From positions 42,097,430-42,161,429 of the forward strand of contig NC_087065.1 in assembly GCF_963678635.1 (NCBI RefSeq): DNA of 64,000 nt, written 5' to 3'. Origin of the DNA: Symsagittifera roscoffensis. Its lineage: Eukaryota > Xenacoelomorpha > Acoela > Convolutidae. This document shows, piece by piece, positions 12,031-24,650 of this stretch. The position numbers and the translations under genes were made by a program. The number at the start of each line of letters is the position of its first letter. The stretch's first letter is position 1. The notes beneath the pieces were generated by a model, which was not told where the DNA came from, made no database searches, and worked only from the letters and a program-made list of their open reading frames with translations.

Positions 12031-12519
12031 CCAAGTAAGTGGGATTGGTGGTTTCGCAACAGTTTTTCATTTTGGTACAAACGGGATTAATTTTGTTGGT
12101 ACTTGGTGAATACCCAACCTGTTAAGGCAACAAAATATATTTTTGAGGCTGTTAAAATGTTATCTGTAAAATAACTTCAAATATGCATAAATTTTAAGTT
12201 TATTAATTTTATGCGAGTTTAAATTGCGTTTCAACTCAACAAAAAAAAATGAGTTAAATTGTAGCCTTTGCCTGCTCATTTTTAATAAACACAGTAACGG
12301 TTCATGAGTTTTTTTATTTGCAAGGTTTTTGTCAAATTGCTTTCAGGCAAAAACGGTTTAATGATTTTACCAGTTTTAGCTTAAAGTAATTATAATATTG
12401 TTTCGAAAAAACAATTTTTGTATCATTGGCTTTTTGTGTTGTTCACATAGAACCTTACAGTTTTTAATGGGTTAACGGCGTTTATTGAGAAAAGCCATTC
12501 AATCGTACAATCTTCCAGT

Positions 12520-13105
12520 AAGTGCCCGTACCGAAAAAGTTCTTTATTTCTGACCTGGAACAATTAATACCTAATCTATTTTTCTGGTCAAAAATTCTTT
12601 GTGAAATGCTTAAATAAAGCAGGGATGTTCTTAAAGTTTTTTTATTTCCATCTTATTTCTGATCAGAAATTAGCTAAATCTAGGTTATTCTTAGCTAGAA
12701 ACAAATCACCGGTTGAGATTAGAACTCTCGCCATACACTGTGCTAACCACTAGGCCACATGACATCATACGGTACGATAGTTTTAGCAACATAATGCAAA
12801 GAAACATTTGTTATAAGAAGTGTCAATTTGCATTGAATTGCTACAATTGTTGTGTACACTCGAAGTACGTTTATCTCGTCGCGGTTGAGCAGTGAACTGA
12901 TTTCTCGTTGTGTCTTTCCAAAAATTGTTTTTTCTTCTAAACTAAGAAAGAAATATATCATTTCTGTACATGAAAAAAAAAGTTTGGCTGGGTAATCTAT
13001 GTAACATTTCTGTCGAGAAAAGCAGCTTTCGCTGGGTACGGTTGACCTACCGTACATATTTCTCCAGGCACGCATCAGTTTTGAAAATTGGTTACGCATA
13101 AACTA
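12520..13105 (-). mobile_element. SINE-like repeat R2 with internal tRNA-like region, copy 1
   Basis: The same two-sided block occurs at 19640-19990 and, in part, 45085-45410. On the minus strand 12762-12700 is tRNA-like: A-box-like TGGCCTAGTGGTTAGCACAG and B-box-like AGTTCTAATCTC about 40 bases on. The homology extends to both sides of the tRNA-like part, so this is either a composite or an element with an internal tRNA-like promoter. Confidence 0.55.
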
Positions 13106-13184
13106 TTCATTCCAAACTAGTGCCTAGAATATAATGCGTCAAATAAATTTCACCTGGACTAGATACTTAAAACCGGGGTACAAG

Positions 13185-13600
13185 CAGTGGCGGGTTAAGA
13201 GGGTATCGGGGGTCGCCCCCTTGAGGGATTTGGCCATATTGACCCAACATTTCCCTCAGCACTATCATAAAATATCAGTTTTTGGCTCACTATACCTAAA
13301 CTTTTTCTAAAGGCGCCTTTGACGCCAATATATACTAATTTTAGGAGGAGAACACGCGACGAAATAATCAAAATTTCAAAAAGTTCCTAATCAAAAAGTT
13401 CTTAAAAACGCTTTTAAGCCTTTTTGGCCGATTTTATCAAAAGTTTGCCTATGGTGCAGAAAATTTGGTGAAAATACGGTCTTTATAGTGAGGGGGAGAG
13501 CTCAGATAATCAATTTGGTCGACCTAAATATTAGGTCGACAAAATGTTCGATTTTTTCGAAATTCCGTTCCCCTTCGAAAAAATTCTAGATTCGTCCCTG
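13185..13600. mobile_element. hAT-type MITE, diverged copy
   Basis: Begins CAGTGGCGGGTTAAG and ends CTAGATTCGTCCCTG. It is flanked by the near-identical 8-mers GGTACAAG and GGTGCAAG. The interior shares GGCGCCTTTG-CGCCAAT-TATACTAATTTT-AGG with the copies at 1358-5242. Confidence 0.7.
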
Positions 13601-14072
13601 GGTGCAAGTATGATAGTTAGGTCCTTTGAAAAATATGAAAGATGGGTCCCACTTTTTTATAAAAAACTCAAGTCGCATGAAAAAACTATTACAGAATTAT
13701 TGTCAAAGGGTCGCAAGTTCAAGTCACAATTTTTTCACTATTGAAAACGTGTAAGTTTTTTTGACCCAATTATCATACTCTGATTCATAAATCTGTTTCG
13801 TGTTCGCTTATTTGAGCAATCTTTCATTATTTTGTTTCGAATAATTTATTTAATTAATTAGATAAAGTTATTTAAGCCTCAATGTTAGTTGCTGATAAAC
13901 CAGTATTTTATCCCCCTTAAACCAATTTGAGGAGAGGGAGGATTGTACGGTTGATCCTTTTTGCGTTAGATCATTATTTCAGATCAATGGTTGCGAAGGA
14001 AAAGTAGAACATAAGCTCTGTTCAAATCTAAACGAAGAACAAATCTTTTGATTGTGACCTAAATATCCTTTT

Positions 14073-14568
14073 TGTTCCGACTTTCGATACGAATGTAACG
14101 GAATATTTGTGATGGGGGTGGGTTTTTTTTTCTTCAGAGAAATTTCGACTTTTTAACTAGCCATTTTTGACGGAATTTTTTCATATCATTCGAAAGTTAT
14201 TGTTGTCTTGAGCTCAAATTTGAAAAGATATTTTTACCTGTGATCATGTTTCGTAAAGTTACGGGGGTTTAAAGTTTGCAACTTTGGCCAATTTTGGACA
14301 ATTAACGCGCGATATATTTCGCGCTATTAACGCGTAAGCGGAGAGTTAATCCGTCTTAGAAATTGTTCCAAATTGGTTGAAGGAAGCTTATTTACCATAA
14401 ATGATTTGTTAATTGAAGCAAAATTTATCACTTTGTACTTTAGATGGCGTGTGGGGGGTTGATTTTCACAAAAAAAATTACATTTAATTTTTTCATGCTA
14501 TTACTGCTTCATATACCTTAAAAGGCAGTCGGAACATTCAGGGCTTCGCCCTGATACGAGCAGCCTTG
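14073..14568 (-). mobile_element. HpE element, full length
   Basis: On the plus strand it runs from TGTTCCGACTTTCGATACGA (a reversed right end) to CAGGGCTTCGCCCTGATACG and the reversed left end CAGCCTTG. The interior has the family core ATTAACGCGCGATATATTTC. Confidence 0.75.
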
Positions 14569-15027
14569 TTAGTTTTGTTCTGGCCTTGGAAATATTGCCT
14601 CACTCTCAAACAAACTTAACACTGCATAATGTAAAATAGTATTCAAGAGCCCCTCGGACATTAATATTGTCAACTTTTCGGCTGAGGGCATAAATTAGTA
14701 CCCACGGGGGCTATTAAGTGTTGGAAAAGTAGACTTTGTTGGCTTCTTATTCTCATTTGACACGTTAATATGCGTTAATGATAGTGCAATTTTCGATACG
14801 TGCTTTTTATGCACATTTAGAGAGGAGAAAAATTGAATGCCAATCAAATTTTACAAAATTTTTGTATCAGAGGCGAAGAATATTTAATTGCTGATAGTTT
14901 GTGTATTATTCGTGTATTCAATGTTACGTCAAAAAAACTTCACTAGAAAACAAACTTCTCGTATCCGCATTGTATTCGTTTGAACGCAAATGATCGCAAA
15001 TTGTTTGTATGTTTCAGGGTTTTTACA

Positions 15028-15095
15028 AGGAGCACTTAGCATATTGGTAAGAGGTTAAAAATGAGATGGCCAGATCGTGTGTTCGATCATATACC
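15028..15095 (+). other. tRNA-like A/B boxes, probably a SINE relic
   Basis: TTAGCATATTGGTAAGAGG resembles an A box, and GTGTTCGATCA, about 35 bases on, resembles a B box. The T-stem does not pair, so it is not a working tRNA. It may be a decayed SINE head. Confidence 0.3.
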
Positions 15096-15333
15096 ATGGT
15101 AATGATAGTGTGTGAGGACGAGCTCTTACTTGACCATTAGCTTCAAGTTTACTATAGACAGACAAATTTCGGCTGCAATAACATCAATTATTGTTCAGAA
15201 AAACAATAATTGATATCAGAAAAAAAGAAAAAAATAGAGCTTTGATCAACAAAATAACTCAATCTGAAATGTATGGAAATAAAAAAAAATAACTATGCTT
15301 CGAAAGTCGGAACAATAATTGATGTTTCTGCGA

Positions 15334-15385
15334 TTCGCAGAAGATATATGAAAAGCTATCAAATCTTTCATATATTTTCTGCGAA
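15334..15385. repeat. 20-bp-stem hairpin
   Basis: TTCGCAGAAGATATATGAAA (15334-15353) pairs with 15366-15385 with a single mismatch across a 12-base loop. It is embedded in HpE-derived debris. Confidence 0.65.
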
Positions 15386-15783
15386 TGACAGTAGCATCAA
15401 ATATTGTTCGGAGAATTTCGAAGAATATGGAATATTTATGCTTGGGCCTGTGTTTTCTATTCAGTCCATTTTTCGAATTTTCAGCAAAAATTTGTAAGGA
15501 ATATTTTTACACAAAAAAATGTATTATGCGAGGCTCAATTTTAGAAATCGAGATCTTTTTACCCTTCTCATTGTTTTTTGTAAAATTATGGGGGGCTGAA
15601 AATTACAAATTTGGCCAATTTGAGATATTATAGGCGCGACATTTTGCGTTCTTCCAGCGACGGATTAAGGCGCTCCAATTTGACCAAAGTTAATTGTATC
15701 GAGAAGATGCTCTGAATGTACCGACTGCATGTTAACATCCTTGGAGTAGTGTTAATTTCTTAAAAACGAAAGAAAATTTCAAA

Positions 15784-16313
15784 CAAGACTGCTCGTATCA
15801 AGGCGAAACCCTGAATGTTCCGACTGTCTTTTAAGGTTTATGGAGCAGTAATAACATTAAAAAAATCAATGAAATAAAAAAAAATTAAAAAAAAAATCTT
15901 AAATTTGATTTTTTTTAAAAGAAAAATCATCCCCCACACGCTATATAAAGTACGAAAGGATAGATTTCGCTCCTTCTAACAAACCAATAATGGCAAATAG
16001 GCTTCTTTTAACCAATTTGGGACAATTTCTAAGATGGATTAACTCTCCGCTTACGCGTTAATAACGCGAAATATACCGCGCGTTAATTGTCCCGAATTGG
16101 CCAAAATGGCAATCTTTAAACCCCCGTAACTTTACGAAAAAAGATCACAGGTGAAATATCTTTTAAAATTTGAGCTCAAGTCAACAATACCTTTCGAATG
16201 ATATAAAAAAATTCCGTCAAAAATGGCTAGTTAAAAAGTCGAAATTTGTCTGAAGAAAAAAAACCCACCCCGAGCTCAAATATTCCGTTACTTTCGTATC
16301 GAAAGTCGGAACA
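15784..16313 (+). mobile_element. HpE element, full length
   Basis: Left end CAAGACTGCTCGTATCAAGG and right end TCGTATCGAAAGTCGGAACA, with the complete interior: the ACGCGTTAATAACGCG core, GATCACAGGTGAAATATCTT, and GGCTAGTTAAAAAGTCGAAA. Confidence 0.8.
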
Positions 16314-16912
16314 AAAAGGGAAAAAATCAAAAGTTTGCATAGATGCTTTATAAAAATTATCTCTTCACACGCTGCTTAACACAAAGTAAATGATTTAGCA
16401 TATGGCAAAGTACTGATCAGACTAAAAAGAGACTCAATTCAATTTGGAACGATTTCAAAACTCGGGCTTAATGGTTATTAGCACGAACTATATCGCGTGT
16501 TCAATGTCCAAATTTGTCAAAAATGGCAAATTTCTACCCCCACAACTCTACGAAAATGATCTTCTGAAGCATCTTTTCAAATTTGAGCTCAATACAGCCT
16601 TACCTATCGGATTATAGAAAAATCCTTCAAAAATTGTTAGTTCGAAAGACAAAACTTGTCTGGAGAAAAAGAAGCTCACCGAGCCTATTATTCCGTCAAA
16701 AATTCCGAGCCTAAATATTCCGTCAGGACAAGCCTTAAATACATACCTTTGTAGTTCACATTAGCGTGTGTGGGAGAAAATTGAAAAAAAAAGAAAAAAA
16801 ACTTTTTTGCAATTTATTTGTCAATTTTCAATCGAAAAAAAAAAACATTTTAATTGACTTTAAGATGCAGTCGGAACACTTAAGGTTTCGCCCTGATATA
16901 CGAGCAGCCTGG
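16314..16912. mobile_element. HpE-derived debris ending in a reversed left end
   Basis: Diverged HpE interior pieces are followed at 16868-16912 by a minus-oriented left end (GCAGTCGGAACACTTAAGG, then TTTCGCCCTGATATACGAGC). It is probably two or more overlapping old copies. Confidence 0.5.
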
Positions 16913-17264
16913 TCATTACTGGTATTATAGTACCTGGAATTTGCCTGCAATTTAACACAAAAAAATGGTATTCGATTTTAACACAGTAGTATTTGTTTTG
17001 TATGGGGGTTGTAAACATAAACTTGCATCGATTGAATTGTACCTTTGCAGCATGAGGCGGGATGTGATTCACAAATCCCATGTAACACCCAATCAAAAAC
17101 AAAAACCGTGTGTAAAATTTTCACCCAAGCCCCCCATCTACGCTTCGCTCCAAGCCCTCCTCCCCCTGAGGTGACTAGTATCGAATATCAGCCCCAATAT
17201 GATGCCAGAAAATGTCACAATATTGGCAGAATAATCATATTTCTATTGCCTTTATCATTATGGG

Positions 17265-17580
17265 CAGGGGCGGATCCAAGATTTTCTCGAGGGTGGTGGG
17301 TGGATTTTCAAAAAATATATATATATTTTTTAGGCTGTTCATAGTGATTTTCCTATCAAATCTCAAGAAAGTCCTTGTTCTTAACAAATTTTTGAAAAAA
17401 AAACTGGCCAAAAAGGCGTTTTCAGGCATTCGTTAAAAAATGTTGACCAAGAAGTCCGCCTCAAAATTAGTATATTTTGGCGCCAAAAGGGTCAGTCATC
17501 CAAAAACAGTACAAAGGGTCGAATCTTTGATAAAGGGTGGTACAAAGGGTCGCAGAGGGTCGAATCTTTGAAAGGTTAGC
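17265..17580. mobile_element. hAT-type MITE remnant
   Basis: Left terminus CAGGGGCGGATCCAAG, and interior words shared with the other hAT-type copies (TCAAAATTAGTATATTTTGG). The right end is not recognisable. Confidence 0.5.
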
Positions 17581-17658
17581 CCCCCCCTCTCTATTGATTA
17601 TAGTGGTGGGTTTGAGTGGTGATTTCAAATTGCCCGGGAGTCAACTGGTTCTTCTCAC

Positions 17659-17803
17659 TTTGTCCACTTGGTGCAGTTTTCTTTGCATGTCCCTCATCTG
17701 GTTCGAACTACTCTCGAATGCTGACGTCATTCTCTTGTTCTGACTCTTTATGTCTTCCATGTCCATTCTAAGTGTGGAGATCTCCTCGCGGAACAGTTTC
17801 TTG
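17659..17803 (-). CDS. exon 3 of coiled-coil gene
   Basis: Bounded by the acceptor CTTTTGCTGCAG and the donor GTGAGA. It is 145 nt: one base that completes the codon opened by exon 2, then 48 whole codons. The encoded peptide is a strongly charged amphipathic helix (KKLFREEISTLRMDMEDIKS and on through RMTSAF, QMRDMQRKLHQ) with heptad-spaced L/I/M, the strongest coiled-coil signature in the window. Base composition and codon use look like real coding DNA, in contrast with both flanks. An ATG lies in frame upstream of the acceptor, so an alternative is a transcript starting here. The matching phase with exons 2 and 4 favours an internal exon. Confidence 0.7.
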
Positions 17804-18555
17804 CTGCAGCAAAAGTTCATTTTCAAAAAAGACACGTCAAAAAACACGCGCGATTTTTTTTCTATTGAGTTCCACAATGTTGGAATATATAGCTTTCATT
17901 AATGAGGGCAATAAGCTCAATCTAAGATTGCACCAAAATTTGAAGATTCAGGAGAAATTGAGTCTGAAAACAGTTTATTGGCTCTGAGAGCTTTTTTCCA
18001 CAACCCTCAACCTTTGAATTGTAATTTTGAAACACTAGCTTAACAGTTGTGAACAGTTTCGTTCTTTTGAATAGGGGAGCCACTCTGAGAAGAAAAAGGA
18101 ATTCAGTAAATCAGTCTATAAGAATATTTTCGTTTTTTTTATAGGTGGAGGAACGAAAACATGATGGACAGTCAAATAACTGTATTTGCGTTGCCAAATA
18201 TGTTGCCATCAAACGCAATCCAACATTTATGAGCAGTTTTTGGAGGTATGCAAACATTTCCATAGCTCTGCACTTAATGGCATCAAATTGATTGCTCAAA
18301 AAACAAAGTACATTTTTTTTGTTTCACAAAAACATGCCGGTGAAATTCATAATTTACAGTTAAAACCGAGATAAAACGCGCTAAAATCTAGTTTTGACAT
18401 TTTTACCTGTGAGGCAATAGTTCGTAGCATGCGAAAATTCGAAGTGGGCAACAATTGGTGACAATAGGTTGAGCGTCAAACACACTAACTTACACCCACT
18501 ATTCTTCTTGTGCCGAATGTAAACGGAGCGAAGCGGAGCACGCGTTTGCTACATG

Positions 18556-18660
18556 CTAATGGTTTATTACGAATTGTCGCTTGTTACGAGTTGTCGCCTG
18601 TAAAGAATTGCCGTTTGTTACAAATTGTAGTCTATAACGAATTGTCAACCAACCTTTCGA
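18556..18660. repeat. minisatellite, ~18-bp units (TTGTTACGAATTGTCGC)
   Basis: Five imperfect units of TTGTTACGAATTGTCGC in a row. A short minus-strand frame (18556-18819) runs through it; its N-terminal part has one hydrophobic segment but no other support, so it is not called as a gene. Confidence 0.7.
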
Positions 18661-19639
18661 CCGACACTTCCAACTTAGCTTAGTTCTCGTGACAAAAACT
18701 AATAGCAGCACTGATAGCGCAGATGATAATGAGCCAACCACCGAAAAAGAAACAAGCTCGAAACTGTATCCATAGAATTTTTGTTCGCTACTTTTCAAAA
18801 GATTAAGTTTTTTTGACATTTTTTTTGGAGTGTTATCAACCGTTATAACAAGGGTTCAATAGACGATAGCAACTCAACAACATATGACCCATAATTGTAG
18901 TTCTTCATCGAATTCAATCTCGTTTTTTTTGGGCCTAAATTAGTTGCCGTAAATTTTTCTAATCCCCTAGAAAATTATGCAATTTGCGAGAACTTAGCAC
19001 ATCTAAAACTGTTTGCTTCATCTAACAAAATTAATTACCAAAATTGAAAGCCAGCGCTATTTTCAACTCTGAGCTTTATAAGTTTGGTATTTCTTTCGGG
19101 AAAAATCAACCGAGGCTTAGATAAACTCTCAACACCTACATGATTTTGTGGGTTTTTAGGAAATTAGTTGACAAGCAAGTCAGACGTCAAAACAAAAATG
19201 AAATTATAAAAAAAATTGGACGTATTGCAGCTGCAATTCTGTCTGAATTTTGTCTACCGATTACAATAATATTTTCGATCGAGCTTTTTTAAATGCAAAT
19301 CAAAATTTCTCATTTTCAACAGTATAATTTATGCATTTCATTTTTTTATGGATCATTTTTTAAAATCATTTATTTTAAATAATTTGATCACGGAGGTAAG
19401 AAATTCAATTTGATCAATTTGATCGACCATTAAAAAAAACGATAATTCCTAGAGACTACAATTTGACATGTGTAATTTTAGATAGAGTTTAATTTCGAGT
19501 AACCAAAGAAATTTCGAGAAAATATGAAATTTTGCTGTAAAAAACAGTATTAGATCATATTTTTTGTCCTTACCCGTTCAAACAATTTTTTTAAATTGAC
19601 GATAAAGAATTAGCTTCTAATCTGAGTATCTGGCTAGAA

Positions 19640-19990
19640 AATTTTTCTAAATAGATTTTTTAATTTTCAGAAAATGTTAAAATAAAGCCGGAAATGTCTT
19701 AAATTTTTCTTTTCTCATCTTATTCTGATCAGAAATTAGCTTAATCTAGACTGTTTCTAGCTATATAAAGTCTCCTCAGGGAGCTCGATCCCCCAAACTA
19801 AGTTTCAATAGACGGTTATGTTAAACGCTGCGCCACTTCACCTAATACATTAGAATGGTTTCAGCAATCTACTGCAAAGTAACCTTTGTTCTAAAAAGTG
19901 TTAATTTGTATTGTCATTTTTTATATGGGATATAGTACGATTGATCCGATTTTCTCGTTGCGCTGAATATGAATATCCTTTCTGGCGGAT
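19640..19990 (-). mobile_element. SINE-like repeat R2, copy 2
   Basis: Same arrangement as at 12520: a TCTGATCAGAAATTAGCT block, a tRNA-like part on the minus strand (A-box-like GTGGCGCAGCGTTTAAC, B-box-like GGATCGAGCTCC, 19850-19780), then the TTAATTTGTATTG block. Confidence 0.55.
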
Positions 19991-20867
19991 TAACAAAAAT
20001 TTTTACCACGCCACTAAGCCGAGCATACAATTTTTTTCTTCAAAAAGATTTTTGTCTTTGTGGGACATCGTTTTTTAAAATAAAAAAGCCATTTTTGAAT
20101 TTGTTTTAAAAAATGAGGGTTTTTGAATTGTAAGCGGATTGAGCAACAGGCTGAAACCATCTTTTTTTGCAAAATCTGCAACATTGTTTTTTTTTTCGTT
20201 GTTGGGGTTCCACAATAATAATCCACGAAGAATTAGCCTAAATACAATGATGCCTAAAATTGCTTCAAATACAGCCAAAATCGCGGAGTCCACCACAAAA
20301 ATAGCTGAATCTGAAACAGTTTGCGGAACGCACAAATGAAAAATTATCTAATACATTATATTTTAATTTCTAGCGGAATCCACTAACTTAACCGTAAACT
20401 GCTTACAGTTTGCGAAAACCACTAAGATCATTACAATTTTGCAAATCTGTTCACTTTTGCGGAATTCGCTTACAATTGCGGGTCACAAATCCGGAATCCG
20501 GAACAGCTATCTTTATTTGCTTTGTGTGGAACTCGTGCAAAACTAATGTGCCGGCAAAATTAACATTACAGCTTAGTCAAATTTTGCTAAAGGAGTTTGT
20601 GTCCTGACACTTCTTCAGATTTGTACCAAAACGTTTTTGGTTGAAAAGTTTTTAAAATAGTTTGTGGTGACTTCAGATTAAACTTTGAGCAAGGAGCTGA
20701 CTGAAACACTTTTTTTTGTATCTTTTACGAAAAAATAACTTTAGGCATAATCTTTGTATTTACTAAACCAATATTTCGCATTCGGGCTAAAAATCTTCGA
20801 ATTGCTAACTAGCTATTTCTGACGTTTTTTTAGATCATCTAAATCTACTGACCTCATTAGCTCAAAA

Positions 20868-21840
20868 ATGAACAGGTCTTTAACCTGCGACCTGAGATTG
20901 TTTTTTGCGAAGTTATTGGGGATTGAATATTGCCAATTAGGCAAATTTGGTATTGTTCACAAGCAATACGTTTCGTACTATTGTAAAAGGCAAATTAAAT
21001 CTTTTAAAGTTTGGAGACAAAGCGGAAAATTTTTTTGTTGGTATGTATTTTTATTCAATCAATATTCGAGTTTTTAAAAAAGCGTTTTTGAAGGGAAAAT
21101 TTTTATTCCAATTAAAGAGACATTTTTGTCTGGAGCTCAAATAAAATTAATTCAGCTATGATGTTTTTCCCTTCATCATATTGGTTTGATTTAATTTGGA
21201 CAGTTTTGACCCAGCGAAATATTTTTTTTTCAAATAACACGCATAAGCGGCAAAATATCGCGTTCCAAATTGATTTGAAGCAAGTCATTTGCTCTGATTA
21301 CTAAAACACGAGAAGCTTACTGCAACTCTTTGTAGTTTACATCTGAAACCCTCTGATATTATTAGCTTAGTATTAAACATTTTTGAGCTACAACCTGTGA
21401 TCGTTTTTGTGAAGTTGTTGGGGATTGAAAATAGCCAATTAGGCGATTTTGGGATAATTAACGAGCAATATAATTCGTGCTATTAAAAGCGGCAAACTAA
21501 ATAGTTTAGATTTTGAGGACAAAGCGGAACATTTATTGCCGGGATGGTTAATTTTTATTCAGTCATTGTTTGAGTTTTAAAAAAACGTTTGTGGTGGAAA
21601 GCTTTCATACCATCTAAAGAGATATTGTTATCTGGAGCTCAAGTAAAATTAATCTAGCTATGATATTTTTCATAACATTATGTCGGTATGGACATGGCTA
21701 CTTTGGTCAATCTTGGGTAACCAGCTAAATGTTTCTTTCGTATAACATGCATAAACGGCACTCTTTTGCGTTCCAATTTGATTTGAGGCAAGTCAATTAC
21801 TCTTATTACTAAAACACGAGACGCTTTATACAATCTTCGT
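20868..21840. mobile_element. two diverged HpE-related segments in direct repeat
   Basis: Blocks beginning near 20876 and 21390 share ACCTG-GA-C-TTTTTGCGAAGTT-TTGGGGATTGAA and following words, an old HpE interior in minus orientation. Both lack clear ends. Confidence 0.45.
21557..21811. repeat. duplicated block A (source of 23118-23372)
   Basis: About 255 bases that recur essentially unchanged at 23118-23372, joined there to a different right flank at the word TTATTA. Confidence 0.8.
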
Positions 21841-22611
21841 AGTGTACATTAGCGTGTGCGGGGATAAAATAATTAAGAAAACTTCAATTTTTGAACCATT
21901 GTATTTTTCTGGTCTAAAGGTGTAGTCGGTATAATCAGGGCTTCGCCTTGATATACTCCTAGTCTTGCTAATGAGTCTTGTCATTGCTAATAGATTTTTG
22001 TGGTAAAAATCGAATTTAAGGATTATAATTACACTTTTTGAAATGAATTTTAAATACATCATAATCGAATTTCTTCGAAAATTTAAGTAGAGAGTAATTC
22101 GTTTGAAAATCTTTATCATGATTTATAATGCATTATAATCTGTATTCTTTTTTTTCATACTAATTGTAATGTTTGCAATATTTTCTGCAAGTACCTACTT
22201 GATTTCTAAACCTACTCATGTTTCTGCTTTTTCGCAAAAAAATTTCCTCCTACCGAGGCCTTCTAATCCCCGCTAATTCATCTCCGAATTTTCAAAACAG
22301 TTTTTGACGTTGATTAATCATTCGCAGAAAACAACATATTTACGTTTGGATCGGTTTTTTGATTCAGTTATTTTTCGATTTGTTTAAATAAATTTCAATA
22401 AACTTCGATTTGTGTAAACTTGAAAGATAATCTTCTCCAGAGTTCAAACGTAAAAAAATTCACCTGCAATTAGTTGGGGGTTTGCAACTTAATATGCTGG
22501 TCAACTTGGTACACTTAATTCGCAATGTATTGCGTTTTTAAAACACGCGCGAAATAAACGCGGGTTAAAGCGTTCCAAATTAATTTGAGGCAACAACTTT
22601 GTCCTATTATT
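21826..22611. other. AT-rich intronic sequence with one HpE left-end relic
   Basis: A minus-oriented HpE left-end relic lies at about 21915-21970 (TGTAGTCGGTATAATCAGGG, then CTTCGCCTTGATATACTCC). Nothing else is recognised. Confidence 0.4.
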
Positions 22612-23871
22612 AGGAACGACGTTAAATGCATTCCTTTGTAGTTTTTTTTCAAAAATTTTGTCAATTTTTAAATGAAAAAACAATTCAATTGAACTTAAGG
22701 TGCAAATAAAACCTTCCCTGATTTACCCTGAAATAAAGATCAGTCTCGGTTTCTCTGGGTGATTTTTTTTCTCCTGGCAAACTCCGCCATTTTACAAGCC
22801 AGTTTTGACGAAACATTTGTATCGCTCATAATTTATTTTAGTCCTGAGCTCAAATTTTAAAACTAATTCACCAATGATTGTTTTGATTCCGACTTCGTAA
22901 CGAAAGTTACGGAAAATTCGTGCTAGGAGTGGTTTTTTTTCTTCAGACAAATTTCGCGATTTTAATTAGCCAATTTTGACGGAATTTTTTATATCATTCA
23001 AAAGGTATTGTTGTCTTGAGCTTGAATTTGCAAATTATTTCAACTGTGGTCATTTTTTGTTAAATTATGGCGGATTGAAGTGTGCATTTTTGGCCAATTT
23101 GGGACAATTAACTTTTTTTTATTCAGTCATTGTTTGAGTTTTAAAAAAACGTTTGTGGTGGAAAGCTTTCATACCATCTAAAGAGATATTGTTATCTGGA
23201 GCTCAAGTAAAATTAATCTAGCTATGATATTTTTCATAACATTATGTCGGTATGGACATGGCTACTTTGGTCAATCTTGGGTAACCAGCTAAATGTTTCT
23301 TTCGTATAACATGCATAAACGGCACTCTTTTGCGTTCCAATTTGATTTGAGGCAAGTCAATTACTCTTATTATTAGGAACGACGTTAAATGCATTCCTTT
23401 GTAGTTTTTTTTCAAAAATTTTGTCAATTTTTAAATGAAAAAACAATTCAATTGAACTTAAGGTGCAAATAAAACCTTCCCTGATTTACCCTGAAATAAA
23501 GATCAGTCTCGGTTTCTCTGGGTGATTTTTTTTCTCCTGGCAAACTCCGCCATTTTACAAGCCAGTTTTGACGAAACATTTGTATCGCTCATAATTTATT
23601 TTAGTCCTGAGCTCAAATTTTAAAACTAATTCACCAATGATTGTTTTGATTCCGACTTCGTAACGAAAGTTACGGAAAATTCGTGCTAGGAGTGGTTTTT
23701 TTTCTTCAGACAAATTTCGCGATTTTAATTAGCCAATTTTGACGGAATTTTTTATATCATTCAAAAGGTATTGTTGTCTTGAGCTTGAATTTGCAAATTA
23801 TTTCAACTGTGGTCATTTTTTGTTAAATTATGGCGGATTGAAGTGTGCATTTTTGGCCAATTTGGGACAAT
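22612..23871. repeat. tandem duplication B-A-B' (period 759)
   Basis: Block B (22612-23111) recurs unchanged at about 23371-23871. Between the two sits a copy of block A from 21557. B is cut at GGGACAATTAAC in the first copy, while the second continues into the HpE core. Confidence 0.8.
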
Positions 23872-24163
23872 TAACGCGCGATATATTTCGCGCTATTAAC
23901 GCAAAAACGGATATTTAAGCCGTTTTAGAAATCGTCCAATTTGGCTGAAAGAAGCTTATTTGCCATAACTGAATTGTTACAAGGAACGAAATCTAATGTT
24001 TTGTATTTTATATGGCGTGTGGGGGGATGATTTTATTTAAAAAATTTCAGATTTTAGAAAACAAATTTTTTGTTTTTTCTTACGTTACTACTGCTCCATA
24101 AACCTTAAAAGTTAAAAGGCAGTCGGAACAATCAGGGCCTCGCCCTACTATGGAGCAATCTCG
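23643..24163 (-). mobile_element. HpE element, diverged
   Basis: Reversed right end TTCCGACTTCGTAACGAAAG (still a hairpin, with a changed sequence), the core ATTAACGCGCGATATATTTC, and the reversed left end AGGCAGTCGGAACAATCAGG. Confidence 0.65.
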
Positions 24164-24434
24164 TTTGAAAATTTATGGGGATTTACATATTGCCAATACG
24201 GTCAATTTAGGACCACGCACTCGCAACAAATTTCCCGCTATCAACGCGTGAGCGGAAAAGTAATTAGTTTTAGAGAGTGTTCCTGTTTGATTGAAGTAGT
24301 TGAATTAGACTATTTGTCATAATTGCTACATTACTACCAAAAACTATCACTGGACTTAATATGGCGTGCGGAGTGATCATTTTAAACTAAGCTTCTCATG
24401 TTTTTTCTTCTCTTTTTTGATGTATCTTTTTTTT

Positions 24435-24650
24435 CCGATTTTGTAACGAAAGCAACAGAATATTTGTGCTCGGGATAGTTTTTTTTCTTCCGACAAATTT
24501 CGATTTTTTATCTAGCCATTTTTGACAGAATTTTTTCATATCATTCAAAAACTATTGTTGTCCTCACCTTAAATTTGAAAAGATATTTCATCTGTGACCG
24601 TTTTTTAAAAGTTATTGGGGATTAAAATTTCCTTAAAACTTTTTTATAAT
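24435..24650 (-). mobile_element. HpE fragment (right half)
   Basis: TTCCGATTTTGTAACGAAAG and the adjacent right-half interior. It stops before the core. Confidence 0.5.

Noticed and set aside
15028-15095. Functional tRNA
   Set aside because: The T-stem does not pair and the acceptor arms do not match.
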